Shown: piece by piece, positions 1-7,800 of the stretch | Layout: every line of letters begins with the position of its first letter | Numbering within the stretch: position 1 is the first letter of the stretch | Assembly: GCA_017429885.1 (NCBI GenBank) | Contig: JAFROA010000228.1 | Coordinates: 1-11,117 of the forward strand | Direction of reading: 5' to 3' | Length of the DNA: 11,117 bases | Origin: Bacteroidales bacterium | GTDB taxonomy: Bacteria; Bacteroidota; Bacteroidia; Bacteroidales; UBA932 | Program-made: the position numbers and the translations under genes | The notes under the pieces: model-generated | What the model saw: the letters and a program-made list of their open reading frames with translations, nothing else | What the model was told of the DNA's origin: nothing | The model's database searches: none

Positions 1-1
1 T

Positions 2-490
2 ACTAACGGGTGGCAGAACCTCGTGGATATGGACACCTTTATCGACTGGTGGTTCGCATATGAACTTTCAGAATGTGGTGAGCCTTCGGGACCGAAAAGC
101 AGTTACATGTACCGCGACAAAGGAGGAAAGCTCAAGGCCGGACCCGTGTGGGATTTCGACTGGGGCACATTCCGGAGCGGATCGGATGTGACCCATTTCC
201 GCATTAAGAAAGCCATCTTCTACAAATATCTGTTTCAGGATCCTTCATTCGTGAAAAGAGTCAAGGAAAAATGGTCGGAAAGTAAATCTGACTTTCTCTC
301 CATCACGGGGTTCATCGACGAGATCGCCGAAAATGTCAAGGGACACGTGGATCGGGACAAGTCGAAATGGCCCATGACCACAACCATCAACTACGACGAG
401 TCAATGTCGTTCGAAGAAGCTGTGGCCACGATGAAAAGCAATTACAAAAAGCATTGGGAGTGGATGGATAAAGAAATCAATGCTTTTTAA
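2..490 (+). CDS. CotH-kinase-family protein, C-terminal part (5' end outside the window)
   Basis: The reading frame is open from the left edge to a TAA at 488-490, giving the last 162 residues of a longer protein. The stretch KSSYMYRDKGGKLKAGPVWD followed by FDWG matches the C-terminal half of CotH-kinase-family proteins, in which a 'GP.WDFD' motif follows a strand carrying 'Y.Y.D...GKL'. The first Asp of WDFD is the likely metal-binding residue by analogy with the kinase fold. Bacillus CotH phosphorylates spore-coat proteins; Bacteroidetes homologues are usually exported proteins of unknown role, so kinase activity here is only inferred from the family. The first ATG inside the window (nt 29-31) lies mid-domain and is not a real start. 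The gene converges on the lacI-type gene and its stop overlaps that gene's stop. Whether it belongs to this PUL or to a unit further left cannot be seen. Confidence 0.8.
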   Translation, partial: TNGWQNLVDMDTFIDWWFAYELSECGEPSGPKSSYMYRDKGGKLKAGPVWDFDWGTFRSGSDVTHFRIKKAIFYKYLFQDPSFVKRVKEKWSESKSDFLSITGFIDEIAENVKGHVDRDKSKWPMTTTINYDESMSFEEAVATMKSNYKKHWEWMDKEINAF

Positions 491-1482
491 TTTCTCATTG
501 AAGACTCTCTGACTATCAGTTCCATCGGTACTACAACCTCCCCGACCTCGGCTCCCGGTTTCAGGGAAGTGATGAAAGCCTGGGCGGCACGGCGGCCAAT
601 CTCGTAAGGGTGCTGAGCGATAGAACTCATCGATGGTGTCATGATTGAGGTGAATGACTCATTAGCCGTTCCTACCACACCGAAATCCTCCGGGATCCGA
701 AGTCCGAGCTCCTTCGCGGCCTGAATCGCTCCAAGGGCGGAGAAATCACCGGCGCTGTAGATTGCGTCACATCCCCTTTCAATGGCCTTCTTCGCGGCTT
801 CATAACCTTTGTTCTCGACTATGGAATCATAGAATATGATGTCCTCATCTATCTCCATACCCATATCGGTTAGTGCCTTCTTGTATCCATTCAACCTGTC
901 CCGATAGGCCAAGGTGCCCATGAAGCCTGCTATGTTGCCTATTCTCTTGTAGCCTTGCTCTATAAGATGATGGGTGCCTTCATAAGCGCCCTGGAAATTG
1001 TCATTCACTATCTTCGGCCCGGGAAGTTCATTGAATACACGGTCAAATTGAACAAGTATGGTATCTTGCCCGATATTCTCCATAATGTGGTCACACGTGG
1101 TGGAGGTACTGGCATGTGACATGATAACTCCCGCAACACGGTTGCTCCTCATTGTTTTGAGAGCTTTGATCTCATCCTCAAAATTCTCATGGCTCTGACA
1201 TATAATCACGGAATATCCATGCAAATTCAAAACAGTCTCAGCACCGCTGATAGCGTTGCTGAAAAAGGCGCGATTGATTCCCGGTACTAATATGCCGACC
1301 ACATTAGAATGCCCTTTGCGCAGACTTGAGGCAGGCTCATTTCGCTCATATCCCATCGAGGCGGCCATCTCGGAAACCGCCAACCGCGTTGATTCCTTGA
1401 CCCTCGGACTGCCAGCAAGCGCCCTCGAGACAGTCGATGGTGTCACGCCCAATGCCCTTGCGATGTCGGAAATCGTTACCAT
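487..1482 (-). CDS. LacI-family transcriptional repressor, probable regulator of the susCD locus
   Basis: A 331-residue protein of usual LacI-family length. Residues 2-46 form the DNA-binding domain (TISDIARALGVTPSTVSRAL is the helix-turn-helix). Residues 47-59 are the hinge, with Leu54 at the position that inserts into the operator's central CG step. The remainder is a periplasmic-binding-protein-like effector domain with family signatures QFDR, YRDRLNGY, GDFSALGAIQAAKELG and IPEDFGVVG. The stretch NESFTSIMTPSMSSI resembles Bacteroidetes LacI regulators. I chose the ATG at 1482 because MVTISDIA is the canonical N-terminus and an AGGAAA lies 12 nt upstream (1495-1500). An in-frame upstream ATG at 1542 would add 20 untypical residues and sits inside an operator palindrome. 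Matching palindromes upstream of this gene and in the susC promoter suggest autoregulation and control of susCD. The effector, probably a sugar or uronate from the glycan, is unknown. Confidence 0.95.
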   Translation of the reverse strand: MVTISDIARALGVTPSTVSRALAGSPRVKESTRLAVSEMAASMGYERNEPASSLRKGHSNVVGILVPGINRAFFSNAISGAETVLNLHGYSVIICQSHENFEDEIKALKTMRSNRVAGVIMSHASTSTTCDHIMENIGQDTILVQFDRVFNELPGPKIVNDNFQGAYEGTHHLIEQGYKRIGNIAGFMGTLAYRDRLNGYKKALTDMGMEIDEDIIFYDSIVENKGYEAAKKAIERGCDAIYSAGDFSALGAIQAAKELGLRIPEDFGVVGTANESFTSIMTPSMSSIAQHPYEIGRRAAQAFITSLKPGAEVGEVVVPMELIVRESSMRN

Positions 1483-1506
1483 GATATATATTTGTTTCCT
1501 GATTTT

Positions 1507-1514
1507 CAAATATA
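1507..1514 (-). promoter_or_regulatory. Possible -7 promoter box for the lacI-type gene
   Basis: On the minus strand these bases read TATATTTG, a full match to the Bacteroidetes -7 consensus TAnnTTTG, 24 nt upstream of the chosen ATG. No clear TTTG -33 box lies at the usual 19-21 nt spacing: the nearest TTTG (1540-1543) is 25 nt away and inside the operator. The transcript would start near 1500, giving a very short leader. The assignment rests on one box in AT-rich DNA, so confidence is modest. Confidence 0.4.
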
Positions 1515-1535
1515 CAAATAAAATCCTTTCAATCG

Positions 1536-1553
1536 TATACAAACGTTTGTATA
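1536..1553. promoter_or_regulatory. LacI-type operator upstream of the repressor gene (predicted)
   Basis: The sequence tatacaaacgtttgtata is a perfect 18-bp inverted repeat centred between 1544 and 1545. Its core CAAACGTTTG, with a central CG, is the same core as the E. coli PurR box, as expected for a LacI-family dimer with an intercalating hinge leucine. It lies in the 114-bp gap between the lipoprotein gene and lacI, 53 nt upstream of the lacI ATG, near where the -33 region should be. Positions 1537-1554 are identical to 4802-4819 in the susC promoter. Autorepression is inferred; binding is not shown. The rest of the gap (1554-1596) contains no recognisable terminator. Confidence 0.85.
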
Positions 1554-1596
1554 TTCGCGATCATTTTATAATACTCAATATTGTTAAGAACGATTC

Positions 1597-3048
1597 CTAT
1601 ATTTTAAAAGGAGTCCGGGCTTCGGAATTAATCAAGCGAGCGGCTTTGTGGGTCTGGAAGGACACTGGGTGGTTCACAAACTCAGGCGCATTGAAAGATA
1701 GGAACAACGAGCTGTAGTAGCGCTTGGGATTACGTTGCGGCAGCATAAAAGGCTTAGCGCAAACACCGTTCTCATCTATGTGACACAAATACAGACGGGT
1801 GTGGAGCCCATCATCCCTACGACTGGAGAATACGAACCAGCGGCTGGAAGAATCCCAATTGTGGAAACTCTCCGTGTCTTCGCTGTTAACTTTATCAATT
1901 GGACGTGTTTCCCCTGTCTCAAGGTTGAGCAACCAAAGGTCGGCCTCATGGTGCCAGATCGAAAAGTTCCCATAATCTGAAAGCGTGTACATCAGATATT
2001 TCCCGTCATAAGATGGTCTAGGGAAAGAAACACTCTTATTATCCGCCTCAGCGTCGAGGACGGTCTCTATGACTTTCCCGGTCTCCCCTGTCGCGGGATC
2101 GAAATCGGTCTTTAGGAGATTATACCGGATTGACGAAAGGCTGTCAGGAATAGCTCGTGGCTTTGCCGCGCAAAAAAACAAAGTCTTACCATCAGCGGAA
2201 AAAGCGGGGAAAGTCTCCCATCTAAGATCGCCTTTAAGCGAAGGCGGCAACAAAAGCTTGCCGTTATCCACATCATATACCCCGATGTCGCTGGCATGGT
2301 CAAAAACCTCTATGATCTTGTCCGGTCCCTCATGGAAAGCTTGCCTGGTGGTGTTTATCGAATATGCTATATACTTCCCGGAGTGATGCCAATAAGGATA
2401 TACACAAAAGCCCGAGGTGCTGTCAGTCTTTGTGTCATAGGCATCGAGAGCCCCGTGAGCGCGAAGGAGTGTCGCACCGTGAGCGCCACGAATGTGAAGA
2501 CTGAAACTCTCCGGATCGCAACGATTGGACGTGTGACAGTTGACACAACCCGTGAATGACGTGTTTTCTATAAGGGCTCTCTCGCGAAAAGAAGATAGGT
2601 CTCTCTCATATATGCCCATCTTGCTATATGAGATGTAACCCGGAGCCAGCTTTCTATAAACCAAACCAAAGTCTGATGGATCCTGACTGACATATATTGA
2701 AAAAGGCTCATATGCAATCCATTTCCCCTCTTTCTTGGCCTTAACAGCGACGTTTAGGGTTTGTCCCGCTGAGGCTTTGAGCAAACGATGCCATCGTCTC
2801 ATAGGGAACCTGGTAAATGACCTGCCGCGGGATCTCAGCGACCCTGACGTCCCGGAAACAGAGACATCAATGGAATTGACCAGGCTATCTGTCACTGCAA
2901 AATCCAGCGGAGCAATCCCAAAAGGAACGGTAACTCCTTTATAATCAGGATATATCTCGGGCTCTTCCGCAACGCTGTGACCAGCCGTGGTGGAGCAGGC
3001 GGCAAGTAAAACCGCTGAAACAAGTATGATGATCGTTCGCCTAATCAT
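1597..3048 (-). CDS. Lipoprotein with CxxCH haem-type motif and PD40/TolB-like propeller repeats
   Basis: A 483-residue predicted lipoprotein. The N-terminus MIRRTIIILVSAVLLAAC ends in a clear lipobox with Cys18 as the lipidated residue. A CVNCH motif at residues 168-172 matches the CxxCH signature for covalent haem c attachment. Around and after it come beta-propeller-type repeats: HSGKYIAYS (222-230), SADGKTLFF (284-292), SYDGKYLMY (346-354) and DSSSRWFVFSSRRDDG (399-414). A TolB-like propeller joined to a single-haem-type site is therefore the best description; function is unknown. The +2 residues after Cys18 are Ser-Thr, not the acidic run seen in many surface-exported lipoproteins, so it may face the periplasm. 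I chose the ATG at 3046-3048, not the one at 3075, because it overlaps the upstream gene's TGA as ATGA and begins the signal peptide directly. It is the second gene of an operon with the membrane protein. Haem binding is an inference from the motif only. Confidence 0.8.
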   Translation of the reverse strand: MIRRTIIILVSAVLLAACSTTAGHSVAEEPEIYPDYKGVTVPFGIAPLDFAVTDSLVNSIDVSVSGTSGSLRSRGRSFTRFPMRRWHRLLKASAGQTLNVAVKAKKEGKWIAYEPFSIYVSQDPSDFGLVYRKLAPGYISYSKMGIYERDLSSFRERALIENTSFTGCVNCHTSNRCDPESFSLHIRGAHGATLLRAHGALDAYDTKTDSTSGFCVYPYWHHSGKYIAYSINTTRQAFHEGPDKIIEVFDHASDIGVYDVDNGKLLLPPSLKGDLRWETFPAFSADGKTLFFCAAKPRAIPDSLSSIRYNLLKTDFDPATGETGKVIETVLDAEADNKSVSFPRPSYDGKYLMYTLSDYGNFSIWHHEADLWLLNLETGETRPIDKVNSEDTESFHNWDSSSRWFVFSSRRDDGLHTRLYLCHIDENGVCAKPFMLPQRNPKRYYSSLFLSFNAPEFVNHPVSFQTHKAARLINSEARTPFKI

Positions 3049-4721
3049 TTGCCGTGATAAAAATAATAATACCAATAGGTTGTACCATATTTGTTTTTCA
3101 TCGCCCCCTTCGGGCGGTTAGCCCCGCGGTCACCAAAGAAAGAAACACAAAGGTCCGTGATTCCATCCGGGAGATTCCAAGGTATGCCGTCGAAGTCTCG
3201 ATGGTCCCTTGCCCATGCGAGAGCTAGAGCCTCAGCAAAGGCTCTTGAGACAACTTCCCGAGACTTATGTGTCGCATTGTAATCAGCCACGAAACCATCA
3301 AGGTTCAGGGACAGCATGTCATAGGCAAGCAAATAATCCCTGGCCATTGTGTTAGAAGAGTCACGCCCAACCAGGAGTGACAGTACCTCATGTATGTTCT
3401 CATCAGAACTAACCATGTCCTTAACCGTCAATCTGCTGCTGGATATTTGGTCTATATCATCAGAAGGGCGCCATTTATGGTAAAATAGGGTATGGCTAAG
3501 AGCCTTCATATATTTCTCAGAGACAGTTATATCTCCATTTACCAGGTTTGTCCTCGCGAGCCACTTGTAGCAGTAAGAGCTCTTTTGAAAATCGGGAATC
3601 GATTCCTGGGCCTCATAGACCAGCCTCTGGGCACTGTCGACAAGCCCTAACGCCCAATACACCTGGGCGAATGCAAGAGGGGATATAAAGTCGACTTTTT
3701 TATCCGAGATGAGTCCTTGCGGACCATTTTGGAAGCCTTTGAACAATCCGTCCGGAAATTGCCCGGTCTTGGCCAGGGCAAGATTGACGCAGGCCACTGA
3801 CACAGGACTGAGGGATGGCCATTTCTTTTTAGCCGCCTCAATAATACCATTCCAATCCTCATTCTGAGACAAGATTGTGTATTTGAGAGTTTCTTCCTTC
3901 TGGTGATTGATGTTTTTGTCCAATACAGGCCTGACAGCAATGAGCAAGGAGACTACAGCAGATACCGCCACCACAATCGCGTTGACTAAGGAGCTTCCAT
4001 CCTTTGGTAAAAAGCGCCGCAAAATTATTGGAAAAGTCGCGGCGACAAGAGCATACCACGGCTCCGGACGCACGGTTTGAAGGAACCGGTAATAATGGAT
4101 GCCCCCAACAAGGGATTTAATGGGATATTGGAAAACCCACGTCGCGGCTAGGACCGTTAAAAACAACACGGGAAGTCCTATAAAAGCCGCTTTCCAATCA
4201 CGGACCGAAAGAGACACAAGAAAAATGAGGCTCAATGGGCCGCAGGCCATATATAATAAAGGAGTAAAAACTATCACGACTATCATCCGCAAGGGACGAT
4301 CGCTTATCCTTGACACCCCGTGAGCGGCTAATAATGAAAGAATGAGTGCTATGACCACCGAGAGCATCGCGTTTTCATTGGTGTAGAAAGAGCAAAGGAT
4401 AGCCACGGGTAGAATCGTAAGGCCGAAAAGCCAAAGGGGCACTTCTTCGAAAAACCCAAGCAGACGCCGTTGGAAAGCCACAAGAAGAGCGGAAATGATG
4501 GCCGCACCCATCCAAGGATTCAAGAAAAACTGCGTGAAAAACCTCCCCAGCCAATCTGACAGTCCCCCTGGAACGGAGATAACTTCGTGAAAGTATTCCC
4601 CGGTCCATAAAAAGAGTTGGCACCTCTCTTGAAACACGAGGTGCGCCGGAACGCCCAGAGCGAGAAGAAAAGTGGCGCAAACAAATTCAGCCGCAAGAGT
4701 TATTTTGAGGTATAATTTCAC
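3045..4721 (-). CDS. Multi-pass membrane protein with helical, possibly TPR-like, C-terminal domain (unknown function, DUF6057-like)
   Basis: A 558-residue protein. The first ~265 residues hold about eight or nine hydrophobic segments, roughly at 7-30, 68-84, 95-112, 117-134, 144-160, 161-175, 178-197, 222-238 and 244-264. Residues ~275-540 are soluble and helical, with TPR-like alternation (for example SPLAFAQVYWALGLVDSAQR and SSYCYKWLARTNLVNGDITV). The extreme C-terminus is strikingly aromatic (YGTTYWYYYFYHGK). From memory this resembles the Bacteroidetes family DUF6057; I could not verify that. The start is GTG: no ATG lies nearby and an in-frame TAG is found three codons upstream. Its stop overlaps the start of the lipoprotein gene by 4 bp (ATGA), so the two are very probably translationally coupled and work together. 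It is transcribed divergently from susC across a 133-bp gap; I found no convincing promoter on this strand, but the operator in that gap could affect it. Function is not known. Confidence 0.8.
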   Translation of the reverse strand: MKLYLKITLAAEFVCATFLLALGVPAHLVFQERCQLFLWTGEYFHEVISVPGGLSDWLGRFFTQFFLNPWMGAAIISALLVAFQRRLLGFFEEVPLWLFGLTILPVAILCSFYTNENAMLSVVIALILSLLAAHGVSRISDRPLRMIVVIVFTPLLYMACGPLSLIFLVSLSVRDWKAAFIGLPVLFLTVLAATWVFQYPIKSLVGGIHYYRFLQTVRPEPWYALVAATFPIILRRFLPKDGSSLVNAIVVAVSAVVSLLIAVRPVLDKNINHQKEETLKYTILSQNEDWNGIIEAAKKKWPSLSPVSVACVNLALAKTGQFPDGLFKGFQNGPQGLISDKKVDFISPLAFAQVYWALGLVDSAQRLVYEAQESIPDFQKSSYCYKWLARTNLVNGDITVSEKYMKALSHTLFYHKWRPSDDIDQISSSRLTVKDMVSSDENIHEVLSLLVGRDSSNTMARDYLLAYDMLSLNLDGFVADYNATHKSREVVSRAFAEALALAWARDHRDFDGIPWNLPDGITDLCVSFFGDRGANRPKGAMKNKYGTTYWYYYFYHGK

Positions 4722-4793
4722 CGCTATCTAAAAATATTTTCCGTAAAATAATAAAAAAGTACACAAGAGTGATAAAAAAGATTGCAGAATCGT

Positions 4794-4824
4794 TTTGGAG
4801 AATACAAACGTTTGTATATATTTG
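4794..4824 (+). promoter_or_regulatory. susC promoter, Bacteroidetes -33/-7 type
   Basis: TTTG at 4794-4797 (-33) is followed after exactly 19 nt by TATATTTG at 4817-4824 (-7), a full match to the Bacteroidetes consensus TTTG-N19-21-TAnnTTTG. Transcription should begin near 4830, leaving a leader of about 25 nt before the ATG at 4855. The leader has no clear Shine-Dalgarno sequence, which is normal in this phylum. The spacer between the two boxes is almost filled by a perfect palindrome, the predicted repressor operator. Confidence 0.75.
4802..4817. promoter_or_regulatory. LacI-type operator inside the susC promoter (predicted)
   Basis: The sequence atacaaacgtttgtat is a perfect 16-bp inverted repeat centred between 4809 and 4810 and sharing its last base with the -7 box. 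Positions 4802-4819 are identical to the 18 bases at 1537-1554 upstream of the lacI-type gene. Lying between the -33 and -7 boxes, a bound repressor would block RNA polymerase. The same site stands in the divergent gap 81 bp upstream of the membrane-protein start codon, so it may also influence that operon. The rest of the 133-bp gap is AT-rich, with no further recognisable element. Confidence 0.87.
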
Positions 4825-4854
4825 TGCTCATAAGTGATCATTAATCATAGTCCA

Positions 4855-7800
4855 ATGAAAAACAAACTCTTTAAATTCATCTTATGCCTGTCAGCGGCGC
4901 TCCTCGCGTTCGTCGATGTCGGGGCTCAGACAAGAATGAAGGTTTCAGGATCCATTACCGACGCCCAAGGCCCAGTCATTGGTGCCGCGGTTGTGGAAAA
5001 GGGGTCATCAAATGGAGCTACCACCGATGCTAACGGTAGGTACGAACTCACGGTGTCACCCAATGCGACCCTCGTTGTCTCTTGCATAGGTTATGCTACC
5101 CAGGAAGTCGCCGTTGGCGGCAGGTCAGTTATCAACTTCAATCTCTTGGAGGATACTGAGATGCTCGAAGAGACAGTTGTCGTCGGTTTCGGTACCCAGA
5201 AGAAAGTCAATCTCTCCGGATCCATCTCAACTGTCAATGTGAGCAAGCTCACCGAGAGTCGTCCTGTCGTCAGTATCGGCAACGCCCTTGTCGGTATGGC
5301 CGCCGGTGTCAACGTCACTTCCGGAAGCAATGCTCCTGGTAACGACAACGCGACCATCATGGTCCGTGGCCGCGGTACCTTGAATACCGCCACTCCTCTT
5401 GTCATCATCGATGGTGTCGAGGCCTCCATCAACTCGGTCAATCCGCAGGATGTGGAATCCATGACCGTCCTCAAAGACGCGGCCTCCTCCGCGATCTACG
5501 GATCCAGAGCCGCCAACGGTGTTATCCTCATCACCACAAAGAAAGGAAAGGCCGGCAATGTGAAGGTCGATTACAATGGCTATGTCTCATTAGAGGACAT
5601 CCGTGTTCCGAGCATCCTAAGACCTGTCAGCAATTACGCCGATTATATGGAGTATCTCAACGAGGGTTACGCCAACGCTGGAATGGCTCCCCAGTTCTCA
5701 CAGGAGAAGATAGACGAATGGCGAAACGGGACCGATCCGCTGATGTATCCAAACAGCGATTTCATCACAGATTCTTTCTCTACCGGAGTCGCCCAGAACC
5801 ATGTTCTATCTGTCACCGCAGGTAGTGAGAAGATGCGTCTTTACGGTTCGCTCGGCTACCTGGACAATCCCGGAGTCCTGCCGAATTCGGGGCAGAAGAA
5901 ATACAGCGCCCGAGTCAACTTCGAGGTAGACCCCACCAAATGGCTCTCTGTCGGCAGCAACATCAACGGATATGTCTCTAATCTGGACATGGGTGCCAAT
6001 CCTTCTTTCGAATATATTGGATCCTCATCTCCCGGTATGACATATCAGTTCCCGGATGGTCGTTTCGGAGGTATCGAGAATCCAGAGGACGATCCCCAGT
6101 CCAGCGCCAACAACCTTCTCAGGTCGAGATACACCACGAAGGGAACGGATATAGCAAACAACATCAGTTCCCGTTTCTTCTCCACGATCAGGCCGTTCAA
6201 GGGTTTCAGCGTAACGGGTTCCTATACTTATCAGTTCTACGACAAGCAGAGGAACACAACCCCGAATTTCGTTGATCTTTGGAGCTACAGGACCAATTCG
6301 ATTGTGACCAGCGGTGTCGTGAAGACCAATGCCACAAACAACAATAACAAGGTTATCCGTAAATATGCTGACGCCATAGCCAGATACGAGAATAATTTCT
6401 TCAATGACCGCTTCGGATTCAGCATAATGGCCGGTAGCTCAACCGAATCATACAGGTCAGCCAGCTTCTCGGGCACAAGATACGACCTGATTTCCGAAAC
6501 CCTTACCGCCATTAACGCCGGTACCGGAGACATGTCAGCCTCAGGTTCTTCCACGGAATGGGCGATGAACTCCTATTTCGGCCGAATCAACCTCTCGTGG
6601 GATAACAAATATCTCATTGAAGGAAACTTCAGGGCTGATGGTTCATCCCGCTTCCTCGAAGGCCACAGGTGGGGCTACTTCCCGTCAGCATCCGCCGCAT
6701 GGCGTATTTCTGAAGAGGGCTTCATGAAGGATGGCTTCTTCGACGAGCTCAAACTCAGGGTCTCTTATGGAGGTCTCGGTAACAATTCCGTGGGCAACTA
6801 TGAGGCACAGTCGATGTATGTGACCCAGAATTACTCTCTCGGAGACGCGGTTGCGGTCGGTATGGCCCAGACAGCACTTGCCAACGCCAACCTTACTTGG
6901 GAAACCACATATGTCACTAACATAGGTATTGATTTCGGAATCCTGCGGAATCGCCTGACCGGTACCGTGGACCTCTTCGACAAGGATACCAAGAACATCC
7001 TCATCAGCCTTCCCGCTCCCGCCGTGCATGGTACAGCATCCATCCCGACCCAGAATGCCGCGGAGGTGCAGAACAAGGGTATCGAGATATCTCTCGGATG
7101 GCAGGACCACAAGGGAGACTTCAGCTACAGCATCAACGGCAACTTCACTTATGTCAAGAATAAGGTCTTGAAGTTCAAGGGTGATGACTACTCGCTCTCG
7201 GGAGCCAACTACATTAAGGAAGGCCTTCCGATCAACTCACAGTACCTTTACCGCTTTGATCGCATCATCCAGACTGATGCCGACATGAAGATTGTGGAGG
7301 ACATGCTCGCCGCCAACCCTGCCGCATTCAACACCACCGGCAAGCCGGGCCTTGGCGACATGCTGTACAAGGATATCAATGGTGATGGCGTTGTGAACAA
7401 CGACGATAAGGAAATTGTGAGCGACGGCCCCAACCCGAAGTTCTATTATGGCCTGAACATCTCATTGGCATGGAAGGGCTTCGACTTCAGCACTCTTATC
7501 AACGGCGTGGGAGGAGTCACCCAATTCTGGCAGGATGGCTACAAGAATACCTCAAACGTCATGTTCGGTTGCTCAATCAATAAATACGTCGCCGAACACG
7601 CGTGGCGCCCCGGCCGCACAGACGCTACCTATCCGAAGCTGAACAACAAGGACAACAAGAACACCCAGTACTCGGACTTCTATCTCCAGAATATGGCATA
7701 TCTTAAGATCCGTAACATACAGCTTGGATATACCCTACCGCAAAGCTTTACGCAGAAGATCAGCATCGAGCGTATACGTTTCTACGCAAGTCTTGAGAAC

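Noticed and set aside
1483..1542. Longer lacI-type reading frame starting at the ATG at 1542
   Set aside because: The extra 20 residues are encoded by AT-rich intergenic DNA, overlap the operator palindrome and precede the canonical MVTISDIA start, which has its own AGGAAA upstream.
1576..1583. Short palindrome caatattg upstream of lacI
   Set aside because: Eight bases in AT-rich DNA are expected by chance and no second copy was noticed near a promoter.
1256..1717. Plus-strand open frame of 153 codons opposite lacI and the gap
   Set aside because: It is antisense to a clear LacI-family gene and the translation resembles no family I know; it crosses the intergenic operator.
3049..3075. Earlier start for the lipoprotein gene at 3075
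   Set aside because: The ATG at 3048 forms an ATGA overlap with the preceding stop and gives a standard lipoprotein signal peptide; the earlier start would lie deeper in the upstream gene.
4802..4817. The palindrome in the susC promoter as an RNA hairpin terminator
   Set aside because: There is no T run after it, it lies upstream of the predicted transcription start, and an identical copy upstream of lacI points to protein binding.
4834..4854. GTG at 4834 as the susC start
   Set aside because: It lies about 10 nt after the -7 box, at the expected transcription start, and adds residues MIINHSP ahead of a normal signal peptide.
6685..7110. Minus-strand open frame of 141 codons inside susC
   Set aside because: It is antisense to the SusC barrel region and shows no start context or recognisable domain.
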